Assembly (NCBI GenBank): GCA_910576975.1
Contig: CAJTJY010000007.1
Coordinates: forward strand, 1 to 64,000
Length of the DNA: 64,000 bases
From: an uncultured Lachnospiraceae bacterium
GTDB taxonomy: Bacteria; Bacillota; Clostridia; Lachnospirales; Lachnospiraceae
Reading direction: 5' to 3'
This document shows positions 53,390 through 62,287 of this stretch, in pieces. Position numbers and translations under genes: made by a program. Below the pieces are notes generated by a model. It did no database searches. It was not told the DNA's origin and was given only the letters and a program-made list of their open reading frames with translations. How positions within the stretch are numbered: position 1 is the stretch's first letter; the number at the start of each line of letters is the position of its first letter.

Positions 53390-56098
53390 CTATGATTCAA
53401 AATCTTCCCGAGAAGAATGCTCTTGCTTAAAGCCAATCATCACCTTGAACAAATCCCCGTCCAGATAGATCCGGAAGCTTCCTCCCATCATCGTCATAAG
53501 GTTTTTCGCTATCGACAGCCCTAAGCCGCTTCCTTCCGTGCTGCGGGAGATATCTCCCCGGATAAATCGTTCTGTCAGCTCTTCCGCCGGAATGTTCAAA
53601 GCATTTTCCGAGATATTTTTAATGGAAAACAATACCTGAGCGCCATCCGCCTGCATATCTACATAAACCCTAGTATGCTCCATGGCATATTTGGCGACAT
53701 TGTTATATAAGTTTTCCAATACTCTCCAAATACGTCTGCCGTCCGCAAGAATGACCACCGATTCCCGCGGCAGGTTGGAGATCACCTGCAGCCCCCGTGC
53801 CTCAAACCGCTCTGCAAATTCCCCTTCTGTCTGATGCACCAGCTCGACAAGATTGATGCGCTCCATCTCCAGCTCGATATTGCCAGAACTAATCCTGGAA
53901 GCCTCTACCAAGTCTTCCGCCAGTTGCTTTAAGCGCTGTGATTTACTTTCGAGTACTGCGATATAGCTCTGCGCCCTCTGATTATCAAGCTTTTCCCGTT
54001 TCAGCAGATCCACATAATTGATAATAGAGGTAAGAGGCGTCTTGATATCATGGGACACGTTGGTTATCAAGTCCGCCTGCAGACGCTCGTTTTTCATACT
54101 GGCGTCCACCGCATGACATAACCCCTCTCCAATCGTATTGACTGCCTGGGCAAGCTTGAGGTTGTCCCCTCTTAATTCCTCCTCGGCAATCTTATATTCC
54201 AGATCTCCGCTGGCAATCTTGCCAATTCCTTCCAGCACTTTGTTGCGCTGCACCCCTTCCCGGATAATCAAAACCGCTTCCAATCCGCATAGAACACTGA
54301 ACATTGCCACGCCAAGAAAAATCAGATTCTGATTGTAAGATGCAGCAATCATTGTTAGGAGCAACATGCATGCCACAAGATGCAGCCCGAACCAGATTAC
54401 CATTTTGGTCTGGGACTTACGACTAGTAAATAAAAGCCCGATTCCCCGGAAAAACCAGCCCAGAATGCTGCCAGACCATAGCACTCCCGCCCGGATCCGC
54501 CGCACAAAGCTTAAGTAAAACGCCAACAAAAACGCCATCCCAAAGAAAGCAACCCCTCCGGCCAGCACGATCATCGTATTGCCTCCCCTGTCGGCATATT
54601 GGTAAAACGTCTTTATCATTACCCAGACAAAGGCGACAATCTCCACGACCGCTAAAAGCAGTAGAATTTCCGTGGGAATCCGGTCAAAAAGATTAAGATG
54701 CACCTGCCCGCTATCATCTCGTTTTCCAGCTACGATGCTAAGATAAATAAAGCTGATTAACAATGCCAGCAAGCTTAAGCCTGCCCCCCACATGCAAATC
54801 CGAATCCATGGATGCATTTTGTCGTATTCTGCCTTTGCATCTTTTAATGCGTCAGGATTTGGAAACTTTGTATCCACGCCGAGAAACAACACGCTTCCTT
54901 TATTGCCATATTCTGGCTCGATATGCTGATAGAAATATTCCTCCATATCCAAAACATTTGTTTCCATGTGAATGTCGCTTTCCCTATAATACAAATATTT
55001 TCCAAGATTACTCCCGTAGGAAGCCAGGGCTGAAGCCTTTTTCGTATTCATATTGGTCCACACGGCGCCGTCTTTCTCCCGGCTGACCCAATAATATACA
55101 TTGCTGCCATGAGAAGACTGGTGATAATTGTTTAGACATTTCCGATACTGACTGATCTCTCTCCCGATCTCTTCCACAGTATAGCTCAACGCATGATAGG
55201 CATTGCACATATGTTCCATGGAGATCTCTCCATTCATAAACCTTTCCCAGATCCCTGCACCGTTTTGCGGCAGATAATCTTCATCAATGAAATCATATGC
55301 AGAAGAACGGCTGACATAAGCCATATCGTCCATGCTAGTCAGCAACAGTTCCAGTTCTTTTGCATCCAGTTCATAGAGCTGGCCCTTGACCACTTTCTGA
55401 ATCACGGTCTGAAGCCCTTCATCCGAAGCATCTCCTATGACTGTCTCTATGCTGGCACTGGAAATGTCACTCTCCAAACTGACTTGTTCATCATACGCTA
55501 TTTGCGCTGAAACGGCATCTCCTGAAGCGCTGTAAGAGCCTCCATAATAATATTCCACCTTCTCAATGACATTTTCTCGCAGTTGCGGCGCCATGTCTTT
55601 CATCGTTAAAACTGGCTTTTCCTCACTGTATACATTTTCTCCATTTCGATAGATGCTCTGCCGCTGCTGGATTCCATTACCTACCTCATACTCCGCCACG
55701 AACTCATAAAAAGAAGTACTGTAGCCTCTGGACCATTCTGCCAAATCTCCTAGCCTGTAGAGAAACGCATTTTTTTCAGTCTTCTTCCACCCTGATAGTT
55801 CTTGCCGTTCATAATACCGCCAAATGTCCACCTCTTTGTCTGGGTCATACGTCTGGCCCGTCTCAAACTTCCTGCGAAGCTTGCTAAATTGCAACACTTC
55901 CTGGGTCACAGCCTCAAACTGATCCGTAAAAAAGCTAGAAGATTCAAATGGGGTGTCCATTTTCTGGTTAAAATTCAAAATATTCTTTTGAAACAACATA
56001 ATCAGAAACATAAGGCAAAGGACGAATACCACTGCCAGTATCTGATTTGCCGCTGCCGCTGTTGCTTTGAACGCCACAGAATAGCGCCATTTTTTCAC
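53390..56098 (-). CDS. Large membrane sensor histidine kinase
   Basis: 902 residues. One membrane helix (~18-38), an extracellular domain of ~370 residues, then about six membrane helices (~415-610), a HAMP-like linker and the kinase core: NVSHDIKTPLTSI with phospho-His near 682, N box LENLYNNVAKYAME, G boxes including GSGLGLSIAKNLM. The second membrane bundle is unusual and may be a separate sensing unit. The GTG start (VKKWRYS) 13 bases after the regulator's stop has AAAGGAT ahead; a TTG 33 bases earlier would overlap the regulator. Signal unknown. Confidence 0.88.
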   Translation of the reverse strand: MKKWRYSVAFKATAAAANQILAVVFVLCLMFLIMLFQKNILNFNQKMDTPFESSSFFTDQFEAVTQEVLQFSKLRRKFETGQTYDPDKEVDIWRYYERQELSGWKKTEKNAFLYRLGDLAEWSRGYSTSFYEFVAEYEVGNGIQQRQSIYRNGENVYSEEKPVLTMKDMAPQLRENVIEKVEYYYGGSYSASGDAVSAQIAYDEQVSLESDISSASIETVIGDASDEGLQTVIQKVVKGQLYELDAKELELLLTSMDDMAYVSRSSAYDFIDEDYLPQNGAGIWERFMNGEISMEHMCNAYHALSYTVEEIGREISQYRKCLNNYHQSSHGSNVYYWVSREKDGAVWTNMNTKKASALASYGSNLGKYLYYRESDIHMETNVLDMEEYFYQHIEPEYGNKGSVLFLGVDTKFPNPDALKDAKAEYDKMHPWIRICMWGAGLSLLALLISFIYLSIVAGKRDDSGQVHLNLFDRIPTEILLLLAVVEIVAFVWVMIKTFYQYADRGGNTMIVLAGGVAFFGMAFLLAFYLSFVRRIRAGVLWSGSILGWFFRGIGLLFTSRKSQTKMVIWFGLHLVACMLLLTMIAASYNQNLIFLGVAMFSVLCGLEAVLIIREGVQRNKVLEGIGKIASGDLEYKIAEEELRGDNLKLAQAVNTIGEGLCHAVDASMKNERLQADLITNVSHDIKTPLTSIINYVDLLKREKLDNQRAQSYIAVLESKSQRLKQLAEDLVEASRISSGNIELEMERINLVELVHQTEGEFAERFEARGLQVISNLPRESVVILADGRRIWRVLENLYNNVAKYAMEHTRVYVDMQADGAQVLFSIKNISENALNIPAEELTERFIRGDISRSTEGSGLGLSIAKNLMTMMGGSFRIYLDGDLFKVMIGFKQEHSSREDFES

Positions 56099-56111
56099 CT
56101 CATCACATCCT

Positions 56112-56810
56112 TTAACTTGATGATTTTTCAATTTTATATCCCACCCCCCAAACGACTTTCAGATATCTTGGCTCTTTGGGGTTGATCTCAATTTTCTCCC
56201 TGATATGCCTGATATGCACTGCCACCGTATTGTCTGCGCCAATTGCGTCCTCGTTCCAAATGCTCTCATAGATCTGATTGATCGAGAATACTTTTCCCTG
56301 ATTCTTCACCAACAGCAACAATATATTATACTCAATAGGCGTCAGCTTTACCTGCTCGCCGTCCACTATGACTTCCTTTAAGTCGTCATTGATTACCAAG
56401 CCGCCCGTCTGGTAGACCCGTTTGCTGCTTTCTGCGGCATTTCCAAGCTGAGTATAGCGCCGAAGCTGCGATTTGACCCTTGCCACCAGCTCCAAGGGGT
56501 TAAAAGGCTTTGTCACATAGTCATCTGCGCCAATATTCAGCCCTAGTATCTTATCGGCGTCCTCAGATTTCGCTGACAGGATGATAATCGGAATGCTGCT
56601 CTCCTCGCGGATCTTTAATGTCGCCCGGATTCCGTCCAGCTTAGGCATCATCACATCAATAATCAGAAGATGCACTTCATGTTCTTTTAATACCTCAAGT
56701 GCCTGTTCTCCATCATACGCTTTGAGGATGCTGTAGCCTTCCTGCTGCAAATATATCTCAATCGCATCTACAATCTCCTTATCATCATCGCATACCAGTA
56801 TATTTTTCAT
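56112..56810 (-). CDS. OmpR-family response regulator
   Basis: 232 residues with receiver pocket D8-D9-D10, phosphoacceptor D52 (LLIIDVMMPKLDG), KPF lysine near 101, and a winged-helix domain ending TVAVHIRHIREKIE...VWGVGYKIE. The sequence is of the VanR/CroR-like group. The ATG is fixed by GAGGTG six bases ahead; an extra 17 codons upstream would place the start in the leader. First gene of a two-gene operon with the large kinase; targets outside the operon are unknown. Confidence 0.92.
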   Translation of the reverse strand: MKNILVCDDDKEIVDAIEIYLQQEGYSILKAYDGEQALEVLKEHEVHLLIIDVMMPKLDGIRATLKIREESSIPIIILSAKSEDADKILGLNIGADDYVTKPFNPLELVARVKSQLRRYTQLGNAAESSKRVYQTGGLVINDDLKEVIVDGEQVKLTPIEYNILLLLVKNQGKVFSINQIYESIWNEDAIGADNTVAVHIRHIREKIEINPKEPRYLKVVWGVGYKIEKSSS

Positions 56811-56883
56811 CTCATTCACCTCTCTTTTTCTATCGGGATTCCCGACCTTTTTATTATACATAATCTAATACAACTGTAAAAGC

Positions 56884-56940
56884 ATTATATCAGGTGTTTT
56901 TTAAGTAACAACGGGGTATTTTATTAAGATTTCTTAAAGA
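56884..56940 (-). promoter_or_regulatory. Promoter and 11-bp direct repeats of the third two-component operon
   Basis: On the minus strand TTGTTA (56911-56906), 16 bases and TATAAT (56889-56884). Just upstream the repeats TCTTTAAGAAA (56940-56930) and TCTTAATAAAA (56929-56919) are placed 11 bp apart, the pattern of OmpR-type autoregulation. Confidence 0.55.
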
Positions 56941-56951
56941 TATTCACTCTG

Positions 56952-57148
56952 ATCTTGAACAATCAAAGCATTTTTACAACGAGCATAATGCCAATCTATA
57001 TGGTCGTTGGCTATAATAATTTGGGAATGGCGCACGTTATGCAAAAAAGGCATTAACAGGTTTCTTTAAAGCATATAAAATAGCGATATCTGAACTTGGA
57101 CTAAAGCATTTTCAAACCAATCATACAAATGGGTATACGCCGAAATAA
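56952..57148 (+). pseudogene. Remnant of an unidentified coding sequence
   Basis: One frame reads LEQSKHFYNEHNANLYGRWL, two stop codons, then ~35 residues containing ARYAKKALTGFFKAYKIAIS and ending NGYTPK with a stop just before the hairpin at 57155. There is no start codon or ribosome-binding site. It looks like the tail of a decayed gene, possibly a mobile element because of the following inverted repeat, but I do not recognise the family. Confidence 0.35.
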
Positions 57149-57154
57149 CAAGGA

Positions 57155-57212
57155 AGAGGCTGTCGCACTAATAAATCTTTGCATTGTAATTTATGTTAGT
57201 GCGACAGCCTCT
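57155..57212. repeat. Perfect 16-bp inverted repeat sharing the family-2 terminus
   Basis: AGAGGCTGTCGCACTA (57155-57170) and TAGTGCGACAGCCTCT (57197-57212) flank a 26-base loop; a T-run follows. The sequence GGCTGTCGCAC is identical to the tip of the family-2 arms. It can act as a terminator and may be the end of a lost insertion sequence. Confidence 0.75.
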
Positions 57213-57250
57213 TTTCTTTTTGAACAACAAATGAGTTACCTGCTGCCAGG

Positions 57251-57799
57251 CTACAGATTCAGTTTTGGGAAATCTATCCATAAGTCTTCGTAAATATTAA
57301 CCTTGATTCTGTCGGCAAATGAGTAGAAAGCAGGGGCTGAATCATGTTCCATATCATATACCAGGATGGCTTGCTTCATGGGATCTACAATCCAGTATTC
57401 TCTCACATTTGCAGAGCGGTATAGAGATAATTTTGTATAATAATCCATCCGTCTGCTAGCCGGGGATACGATTTCTATAACCCAGTCTGGCGCACCTTTG
57501 CAACCGTAGTCATCCAGCTTGCCTTTATCACAGATTACAGATATATCCGGCTCCAGATATTTGGAATCGTCCGCAAATAGAAAGACGGCAAAGGGGGCAG
57601 GGTATACTTTGCATTCCCCGTTATTTTTAGTGACGTGGTTGTAAATCCAAGCGTGTAGAAATGATAATATTTCCTGGTGTCTTCTGGTGAGCGGAGCCAT
57701 ATTGTATATCTGGCCGTCAATCAGTTCGGCACGTTCTCCATCTGGCAGGGCGTAAATATCATCAATGGCATAGAGCCTTTGCCGTGGTAATGGTGGCAT
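57251..57799 (-). CDS. Uma2-family endonuclease-like protein (paralogue 1)
   Basis: 182 residues, PD-(D/E)xK fold. Motifs of the Uma2 family: GERAELIDGQIY, YLEPDISVIC with the metal Asp, GAPDWVIEIVSP with the D...ExV pair, and VREYWIVDP. The biochemical role of Uma2 proteins is not established; they are predicted nucleases, common in cyanobacteria and scattered in Firmicutes. AAAGGAAG precedes the ATG. Third member of a three-gene tandem array read on the minus strand. Its leader is nearly identical to that of the next paralogue. Confidence 0.85.
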   Translation of the reverse strand: MPPLPRQRLYAIDDIYALPDGERAELIDGQIYNMAPLTRRHQEILSFLHAWIYNHVTKNNGECKVYPAPFAVFLFADDSKYLEPDISVICDKGKLDDYGCKGAPDWVIEIVSPASRRMDYYTKLSLYRSANVREYWIVDPMKQAILVYDMEHDSAPAFYSFADRIKVNIYEDLWIDFPKLNL

Positions 57800-57878
57800 A
57801 ATATAAACTTCCTTTCTTAGTTTATGATAGTTTAGATACAGCAAATACTGGCGGTTGTTAATAGCATGTTTCATAAAA
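57792..57878 (-). repeat. Duplicated 87-bp leader, copy 1
   Basis: From the start codon upstream, 84 of 87 bases are identical to 58560-58646. The unit contains the ribosome-binding site (AAAGGAAG) and a possible promoter (minus strand TTAACA, 17 bases, TATCTA). Identity ends a few bases inside the coding region. Confidence 0.85.
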
Positions 57879-58000
57879 GCGGTTGTCGCATATGCCCTCG
57901 GTCATAAAATCACAGATATAATAATCACAGTCATCATATTGGGTTTTGAAATGCTGTTCTGTTAGCTCAGCATATACAGGCACATGCCTTTTCTTTTTAC

Positions 58001-58567
58001 TCAGATATTTAGTAATTCAGCAATATCAGAAAAGTTGATATACAGATCATCATAAATATTGATCTTGATGGTGGCGTCAAAGCTGTATGCTACATTGATA
58101 AGGTCGCCCTCGAAATAGTTGACAGTTATCATTCGGCGTTTCGGATCTACAATCCAATATTCGCGCACTCCAAAATTATTATAGTAATAAAGTTTGCGGA
58201 TGTAGTCATCTGAGGGATTGCCTGGGGAAACAATTTCAATGATGAAATCTGGCGCTCCATTACACCTTTTTTCATCCAGCTTATTTCTATCACAGACGAT
58301 CATTATATCAGGCTGAACGATTGTCAGAGGATTATCAGACAGCTTTACATCAAATGGAGCACTGAATACCTGGCAGGACTGCTTTTTGGTTTTGATGTAA
58401 TTGTAAAGGATATTTGATAACTCCATAGATAGCGCTTGATGTATCTGTGATGGGCTGGCCATATCATAGGCAACACCGTCAAAGACTTCCACCCTCCTGT
58501 TCTCTGGCAGAGTCTCGTATTGCTCCAGGGTAATTGTTTCCGGCTGCGGTTGTAATGCTGGCGGCAT
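58001..58567 (-). CDS. Uma2-family endonuclease-like protein (paralogue 2)
   Basis: 188 residues. Motifs: RRVEVFDGVAYDM, IVQPDIMIVCD, GAPDFIIEIVSPG and VREYWIVDP, so the predicted metal site is intact. The C-terminus (IAELLNI) resembles that of paralogue 3. The longer open frame would add 47 residues upstream, but AAAGGAAG stands directly before the ATG used here, and the extra part includes the duplicated leader. Its coding sequence has diverged strongly from paralogue 1 despite the shared leader. Confidence 0.85.
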   Translation of the reverse strand: MPPALQPQPETITLEQYETLPENRRVEVFDGVAYDMASPSQIHQALSMELSNILYNYIKTKKQSCQVFSAPFDVKLSDNPLTIVQPDIMIVCDRNKLDEKRCNGAPDFIIEIVSPGNPSDDYIRKLYYYNNFGVREYWIVDPKRRMITVNYFEGDLINVAYSFDATIKINIYDDLYINFSDIAELLNI

Positions 58568-58646
58568 AATATAAACTTCCTTTCTTGGTTTATGATAGTT
58601 TAGATACAGCAAGTACTGGCGGTTGTTAATAGCATGTTTCATAAAA
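58560..58646 (-). repeat. Duplicated 87-bp leader, copy 2
   Basis: Matches 57792-57878 with three substitutions. The sequences upstream of the two copies are unrelated, so the duplicated block is sharply bounded on both sides. Confidence 0.85.
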
Positions 58647-58719
58647 TACTTACAAGATTTTGTTTCGGTCACACTGACCGCTCCTTTACTTAATTCCACA
58701 GGGCACATGCCTTTTTTTG

Positions 58720-59286
58720 CTAAATATTAAGCATTTCGGCAACCTCGCAAAAGTTGATAAGCAAATCCTCATAGATGTTAACCTTGATTTGATCCTTAAA
58801 AGTGTAAGTCTCCATGAGGAAATCTGCCTGACCCAAATAGTAAACGAGAACTTTTTCCGTACGGGGGTCAACGATCCAGTATTCACGTACTCCTGCATCG
58901 GCGTACAGATGCAGCTTGCGAATATAGTCATGGCCAGGGTTGCTTGGGGAAATAATTTCAATGATCCAATCAGGCGCCCCAGTACAGCCTTGGTCTGTGA
59001 GTTTGCTTTGATCGCAAATAACGCTTATATCGGGTTCCACTATGTCTTTCTTATCCTGATGTAATTTAACAGCAAATGGAGCAGGATAGACACGACACTT
59101 GCCATCTTTGGAACGTATATAGATATTTATCTCAGTGTTTAGGTAATTTAAGATTTCCTGGTGGATGCGGTTTGGCGCAGCCTGATAATAAAAGCGACCA
59201 TCAATTAGCTCCGCACGTACATCTGCAGGAAGATTGTAATAATCTGCTTCTGTATATAGTTTTTCCTGTGCTAATGGCTGCGCCAT
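58720..59286 (-). CDS. Uma2-family endonuclease-like protein (paralogue 3)
   Basis: 188 residues with VRAELIDGRFYY, IVEPDISVICD, GAPDWIIEIISP and VREYWIVDP motifs intact. It is first in the array and has its own promoter with TTGTGTA repeats. AAAGGAAG precedes the ATG. The gap to paralogue 2 is ~150 bases and contains the duplicated leader, so each gene may be transcribed separately. Confidence 0.85.
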   Translation of the reverse strand: MAQPLAQEKLYTEADYYNLPADVRAELIDGRFYYQAAPNRIHQEILNYLNTEINIYIRSKDGKCRVYPAPFAVKLHQDKKDIVEPDISVICDQSKLTDQGCTGAPDWIIEIISPSNPGHDYIRKLHLYADAGVREYWIVDPRTEKVLVYYLGQADFLMETYTFKDQIKVNIYEDLLINFCEVAEMLNI

Positions 59287-59432
59287 AATAACACTTCCTT
59301 TCCTGGTTATTGCATATGTGGTTATCGTGTATGGCTGGCGTTAAGCAATCGCATAAGCAATTGATAGCCGCTATTGTTTAAAGCCTTGATTGCTGTGTTT
59401 GATGGGTTCCTTGCGTTTCTCCTTATAAAAAT

Positions 59433-59483
59433 ATTATACACAATATTACACAACAATTCAAAAAGATTACACAATATACACAA
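59433..59483 (-). promoter_or_regulatory. Promoter of Uma2 paralogue 3 with four TTGTGTA iterons
   Basis: On the minus strand TTGAAT (59461-59456), 17 bases and TATAAT (59438-59433). The heptamer TTGTGTA occurs four times, at 59483-59477, 59474-59468, 59453-59447 and 59443-59437; plus-strand starts are spaced 9, 21 and 10 bp. All face one side of the helix. Two copies lie in the spacer and -10 box, two upstream of the -35, as for a repressor. Confidence 0.6.
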
Positions 59484-59697
59484 ATATTTTAAGCAAAAGA
59501 GAATAAGCCTGCGCGCCCGTAGCCATTTGCTTCTAAAATACTGCATTTATATGCTGGTATTTATAGCTAATTGGCGGATTATGGAATGCAATATTCTCTG
59601 TAAAGCTGTTCAAGCATTGCATAATAGAAACTGTGAAACTGCCCCTCATACTTTTTCTAATTTGGAGCACACTAAAAAGAGAAGGAGAACTAAGATT

Positions 59698-60672
59698 ATG
59701 AAAATTGCATTTTACACCACAAAGCCCTACGACCGCATTTGGTTCGAGCCCATGGCAGAACGTTACAATATGGAACTGCTGTTTTTAGAAGCTCCCTGCC
59801 GTCCCAATACCTTAAATCTTGCTGCAGGCTGCGACGCTATCTGCATTTTTATCAACGATCAGATTACCGCCGACATGATTGACCGTCTCTGCGAAATGAA
59901 AATAAAAGCCATCCTGCTACGCTCTGCAGGATTTAACCATGTGGATGTGGAAGCCGCCAAGGACAAGATCCATGTGCTGCGGGTTCCCAGCTATTCTCCA
60001 GAGGCAGTCGCCGAATACGCAACCGCCATGTTACTTACCGTAAACCGCTTTACCCACCGCGCCTATACCCGCACGAGGGATTTCAACATGAGTATCAACG
60101 GGCTGATGGGCGCAGATCTGCACCAAAAGACGGCGGGAATCATCGGAACTGGAAAGATCGGGCAGTCAATGATCCGGATTTTGAAAGGCTTTGACATGAA
60201 AATATATGCTTATGACTTATATCCAGATCAATCCCTAGATGTTGACTATGTAGAACTTCCAGAGCTGTTTGCAAAATCCCATGTCATCTCGCTTCACTGT
60301 CCGCTCACCAAGGACACCTATCACATCATTGACAAGGACGCTATTGACAACATGCAGCAGGGAGTCTACCTGATCAACACATCCCGCGGCGCCCTAATCG
60401 ATACCAACGCATTAATTGACGGCTTGCTGGAGAAAAAAATTGCCGGAGTGGGCTTAGATGTATATGAAGAAGAAAATGGAGTATTCTATGAAGATCTGTC
60501 TGACGAGATCATCCAAGACAACACTTTGGCAAGACTCATGACTTTCCCCAATGTTCTCGTCACCTCGCACATGGGATTCTTTACTTCCGAAGCTATGCAG
60601 GCCATAGCAGTAGAAACCATGGAAAATGCCTATGCCCTCGAACAAGGAAAAGAATTAGTAAACGCTGTGTAA
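59698..60672 (+). CDS. ldhA: D-lactate dehydrogenase (D-2-hydroxyacid dehydrogenase family)
   Basis: 324 residues; reduces pyruvate to D-lactate with NADH. The NAD-binding motif GTGKIGQ is near residue 150, catalytic Arg in NTSRGALID (~235), Glu in LDVYEEENG (~264) and His in TSHMGFFT (~296). The match to LDH-type members (RSAGFNHVD, EENGVFYEDLS) favours D-lactate over other 2-hydroxyacids. AGGAGAA precedes the ATG. A candidate promoter is TTGCTT (59527), 17 bases, TATGCT (59550). No clear Rex operator was seen. Confidence 0.9.
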   Translation: MKIAFYTTKPYDRIWFEPMAERYNMELLFLEAPCRPNTLNLAAGCDAICIFINDQITADMIDRLCEMKIKAILLRSAGFNHVDVEAAKDKIHVLRVPSYSPEAVAEYATAMLLTVNRFTHRAYTRTRDFNMSINGLMGADLHQKTAGIIGTGKIGQSMIRILKGFDMKIYAYDLYPDQSLDVDYVELPELFAKSHVISLHCPLTKDTYHIIDKDAIDNMQQGVYLINTSRGALIDTNALIDGLLEKKIAGVGLDVYEEENGVFYEDLSDEIIQDNTLARLMTFPNVLVTSHMGFFTSEAMQAIAVETMENAYALEQGKELVNAV

Positions 60673-60684
60673 TCTGGGACATGT

Positions 60685-60827
60685 GAAGATTATCTCTACT
60701 GGCAGAGGCAGGATAAAATACAATAAAGCGGATCAATCAGCTCATCCAGGATGTTGAGCTAAACAGCTGTATGCAAGGCGAATACAGCTTCCGCATCAAC
60801 GAAAAAGAGCGTCTCTACATCGCCTGA
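60685..60827 (+). pseudogene. Dead YoeB/Txe-type toxin gene
   Basis: The sequence reads EDYLYWQRQDK, then after a frameshift IKRINQLIQDVELNSC and, after loss of ~13 residues, EYSFRINEKERLYIA and a stop. This matches the order DDYLYWQ...KKINELIKD...RRITEEHRLVYA of YoeB RNA-cleaving toxins. The start, the loop after the first helix pair and the catalytic C-terminus (His/Tyr end) are missing, and no antitoxin gene is next to it. It is a relic of a yefM-yoeB type system. Confidence 0.75.
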
Positions 60828-60835
60828 TACCTAAA

Positions 60836-60864
60836 AAATCCCCGTCAAAAAATAACGAGGATTT
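60836..60864. terminator. Hairpin between yoeB relic and coiled-coil gene
   Basis: AAATCCCCGT (60836-60845) pairs imperfectly with ACGAGGATTT (60855-60864) around an A-rich loop. It separates convergent transcription units. Confidence 0.55.
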
Positions 60865-60882
60865 CTAAACGGACTATGCTAA

Positions 60883-61902
60883 TTACTTCCTGCCAAAAAA
60901 AACTTTGCGCGTCTTTTTTGCCACAGGAGCCTCCTCTGTCCCTTCCTTTTCCCTCCATTTAAAGTATTCTGCATCCAGATCGACATGAATTTCCGGCGGC
61001 GTGTCCGGCAAAAACTCTTCCTGATACGTTTCCTCTAAATGTTCCAGGGGAGCCTTAAAGATCGTATCAACTTCTGACATCATCTGCTCCGTCTCAAAAT
61101 CGATATCTTCCACCTCCAGCGAAAGGTCTTCTACCTCCAGTGAAAGTTCCTTGACTCCTAACGCTTTTTCTTTGCTCTTTGCCGCCCTGCGGCGCAAGCT
61201 CTCGGCAAACTCCTTTCCTGTAACCCTCGCAAGGCTCTTTTCCTCCTCTTTTCTAGGGTTGATTTCCGGCTGCGTCAATTCATAAGACTTTCCGGCACGC
61301 TCAAAATATGCCTGATTTACCCTGATTTCCGGCTGCACGGCAGAATATGATTTTCCCTCGTTCTGTATCCGTTTTTCTTTCTTTCCCCGCGCCTGCTCTA
61401 ACCGCTCACGCTCCAGTTTTTTATTGATTTCTTCAATGATTTTTACATATTTCTGAGTATCGGCAAAATCCTGAAGCTGTCCTGTCAATTCCAACTGATT
61501 ATGGCGCACCCGTTCCCGTTCTTCCTCCATCTCTGAATTGAGCTTGCGAAACACTTTCTGAACAGAATCATTTGCGTCCTCCATAATATGGCAGATACGA
61601 TTGATCGCATCGTCCGTATACATGATAGACGCTGCATAAATATCGTCTGCATGCCTGTTCGCTTTCTGGATAATCTCTTGCCCCTGTTTCTCACACCGCC
61701 GCTGCGCCAGCTCATGCTTCTGGCTGGTAACTTCATATTGATCCATAACCTCATAAATCGCCAGATTCAATTGCTCTAACAATTCGAAGACATGGGCTTT
61801 ATCTACGATAATCCATTCGCCGCTCTCATCATAAGCTTCACTCTGAGAAAAAAGAAGATGGATATTTTTTAAAATATGTTCTACTTTGTCCTGTATGCTC
61901 AT
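60883..61902 (-). CDS. Coiled-coil cytoplasmic protein (DivIVA/ATPase-annotated type)
   Basis: 339 residues, function unknown. The first ~170 residues are helical (WIIVDKAHVFELLEQLNLAIYEVMDQY, then a long coiled coil with NRHADDIYAASIMYTDDAI). This resembles a coiled-coil family in Lachnospiraceae often labelled ATPase, although no nucleotide-binding motif is present. The second half is charged and repetitive: two copies of (Y/F)...GKSY...QPEI and the tandem KELSLEVEDLSLEVED. The inner ATG is used because GAGGAAAG stands before it; the outer ATG has no such site. Confidence 0.65.
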   Translation of the reverse strand: MSIQDKVEHILKNIHLLFSQSEAYDESGEWIIVDKAHVFELLEQLNLAIYEVMDQYEVTSQKHELAQRRCEKQGQEIIQKANRHADDIYAASIMYTDDAINRICHIMEDANDSVQKVFRKLNSEMEEERERVRHNQLELTGQLQDFADTQKYVKIIEEINKKLERERLEQARGKKEKRIQNEGKSYSAVQPEIRVNQAYFERAGKSYELTQPEINPRKEEEKSLARVTGKEFAESLRRRAAKSKEKALGVKELSLEVEDLSLEVEDIDFETEQMMSEVDTIFKAPLEHLEETYQEEFLPDTPPEIHVDLDAEYFKWREKEGTEEAPVAKKTRKVFFGRK

Positions 61903-62287
61903 GGTTTCTTTCCTCTGATCTGTATCCTTTTCTTTCATCTTATGCCGTTATTACATGATACATTTCTATCATAAATATGTTCTTGCTTCATTTTCATATT
62001 TCTATACCGAAAGTATAACACAGCAATCTAATTTCAGCCACATTAACCCTCCGACCTACTGCAATGAAATAGCGACAACTTTATTTCAAACAATGATCTC
62101 ATTTGCACATTGTTTCATCTATCTTAAAGTGTATCAGAAAAATTTTCAAGAAACAAGATCCACGGCGCTAAGAAAACAATCAGCTTCCCAGCTGGAAGAT
62201 TTGCAAAAGATTTACATCAGAAATGTCATAATCAGAATTCGTGCTCAAGGGCAAGATTTTGCATGGTCACAAAACGTCTCTAGGCAA

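Noticed and set aside
57858..57983. Minus-strand 41-codon frame (from GTG) reading VPVYAELTEQHFKTQYDDCDYY and on, between Uma2 paralogues 1 and 2
   Set aside because: The composition looks protein-like, but there is no properly spaced ribosome-binding site and its end runs into the duplicated leader. It may be a gene fragment; evidence is too weak for a feature.
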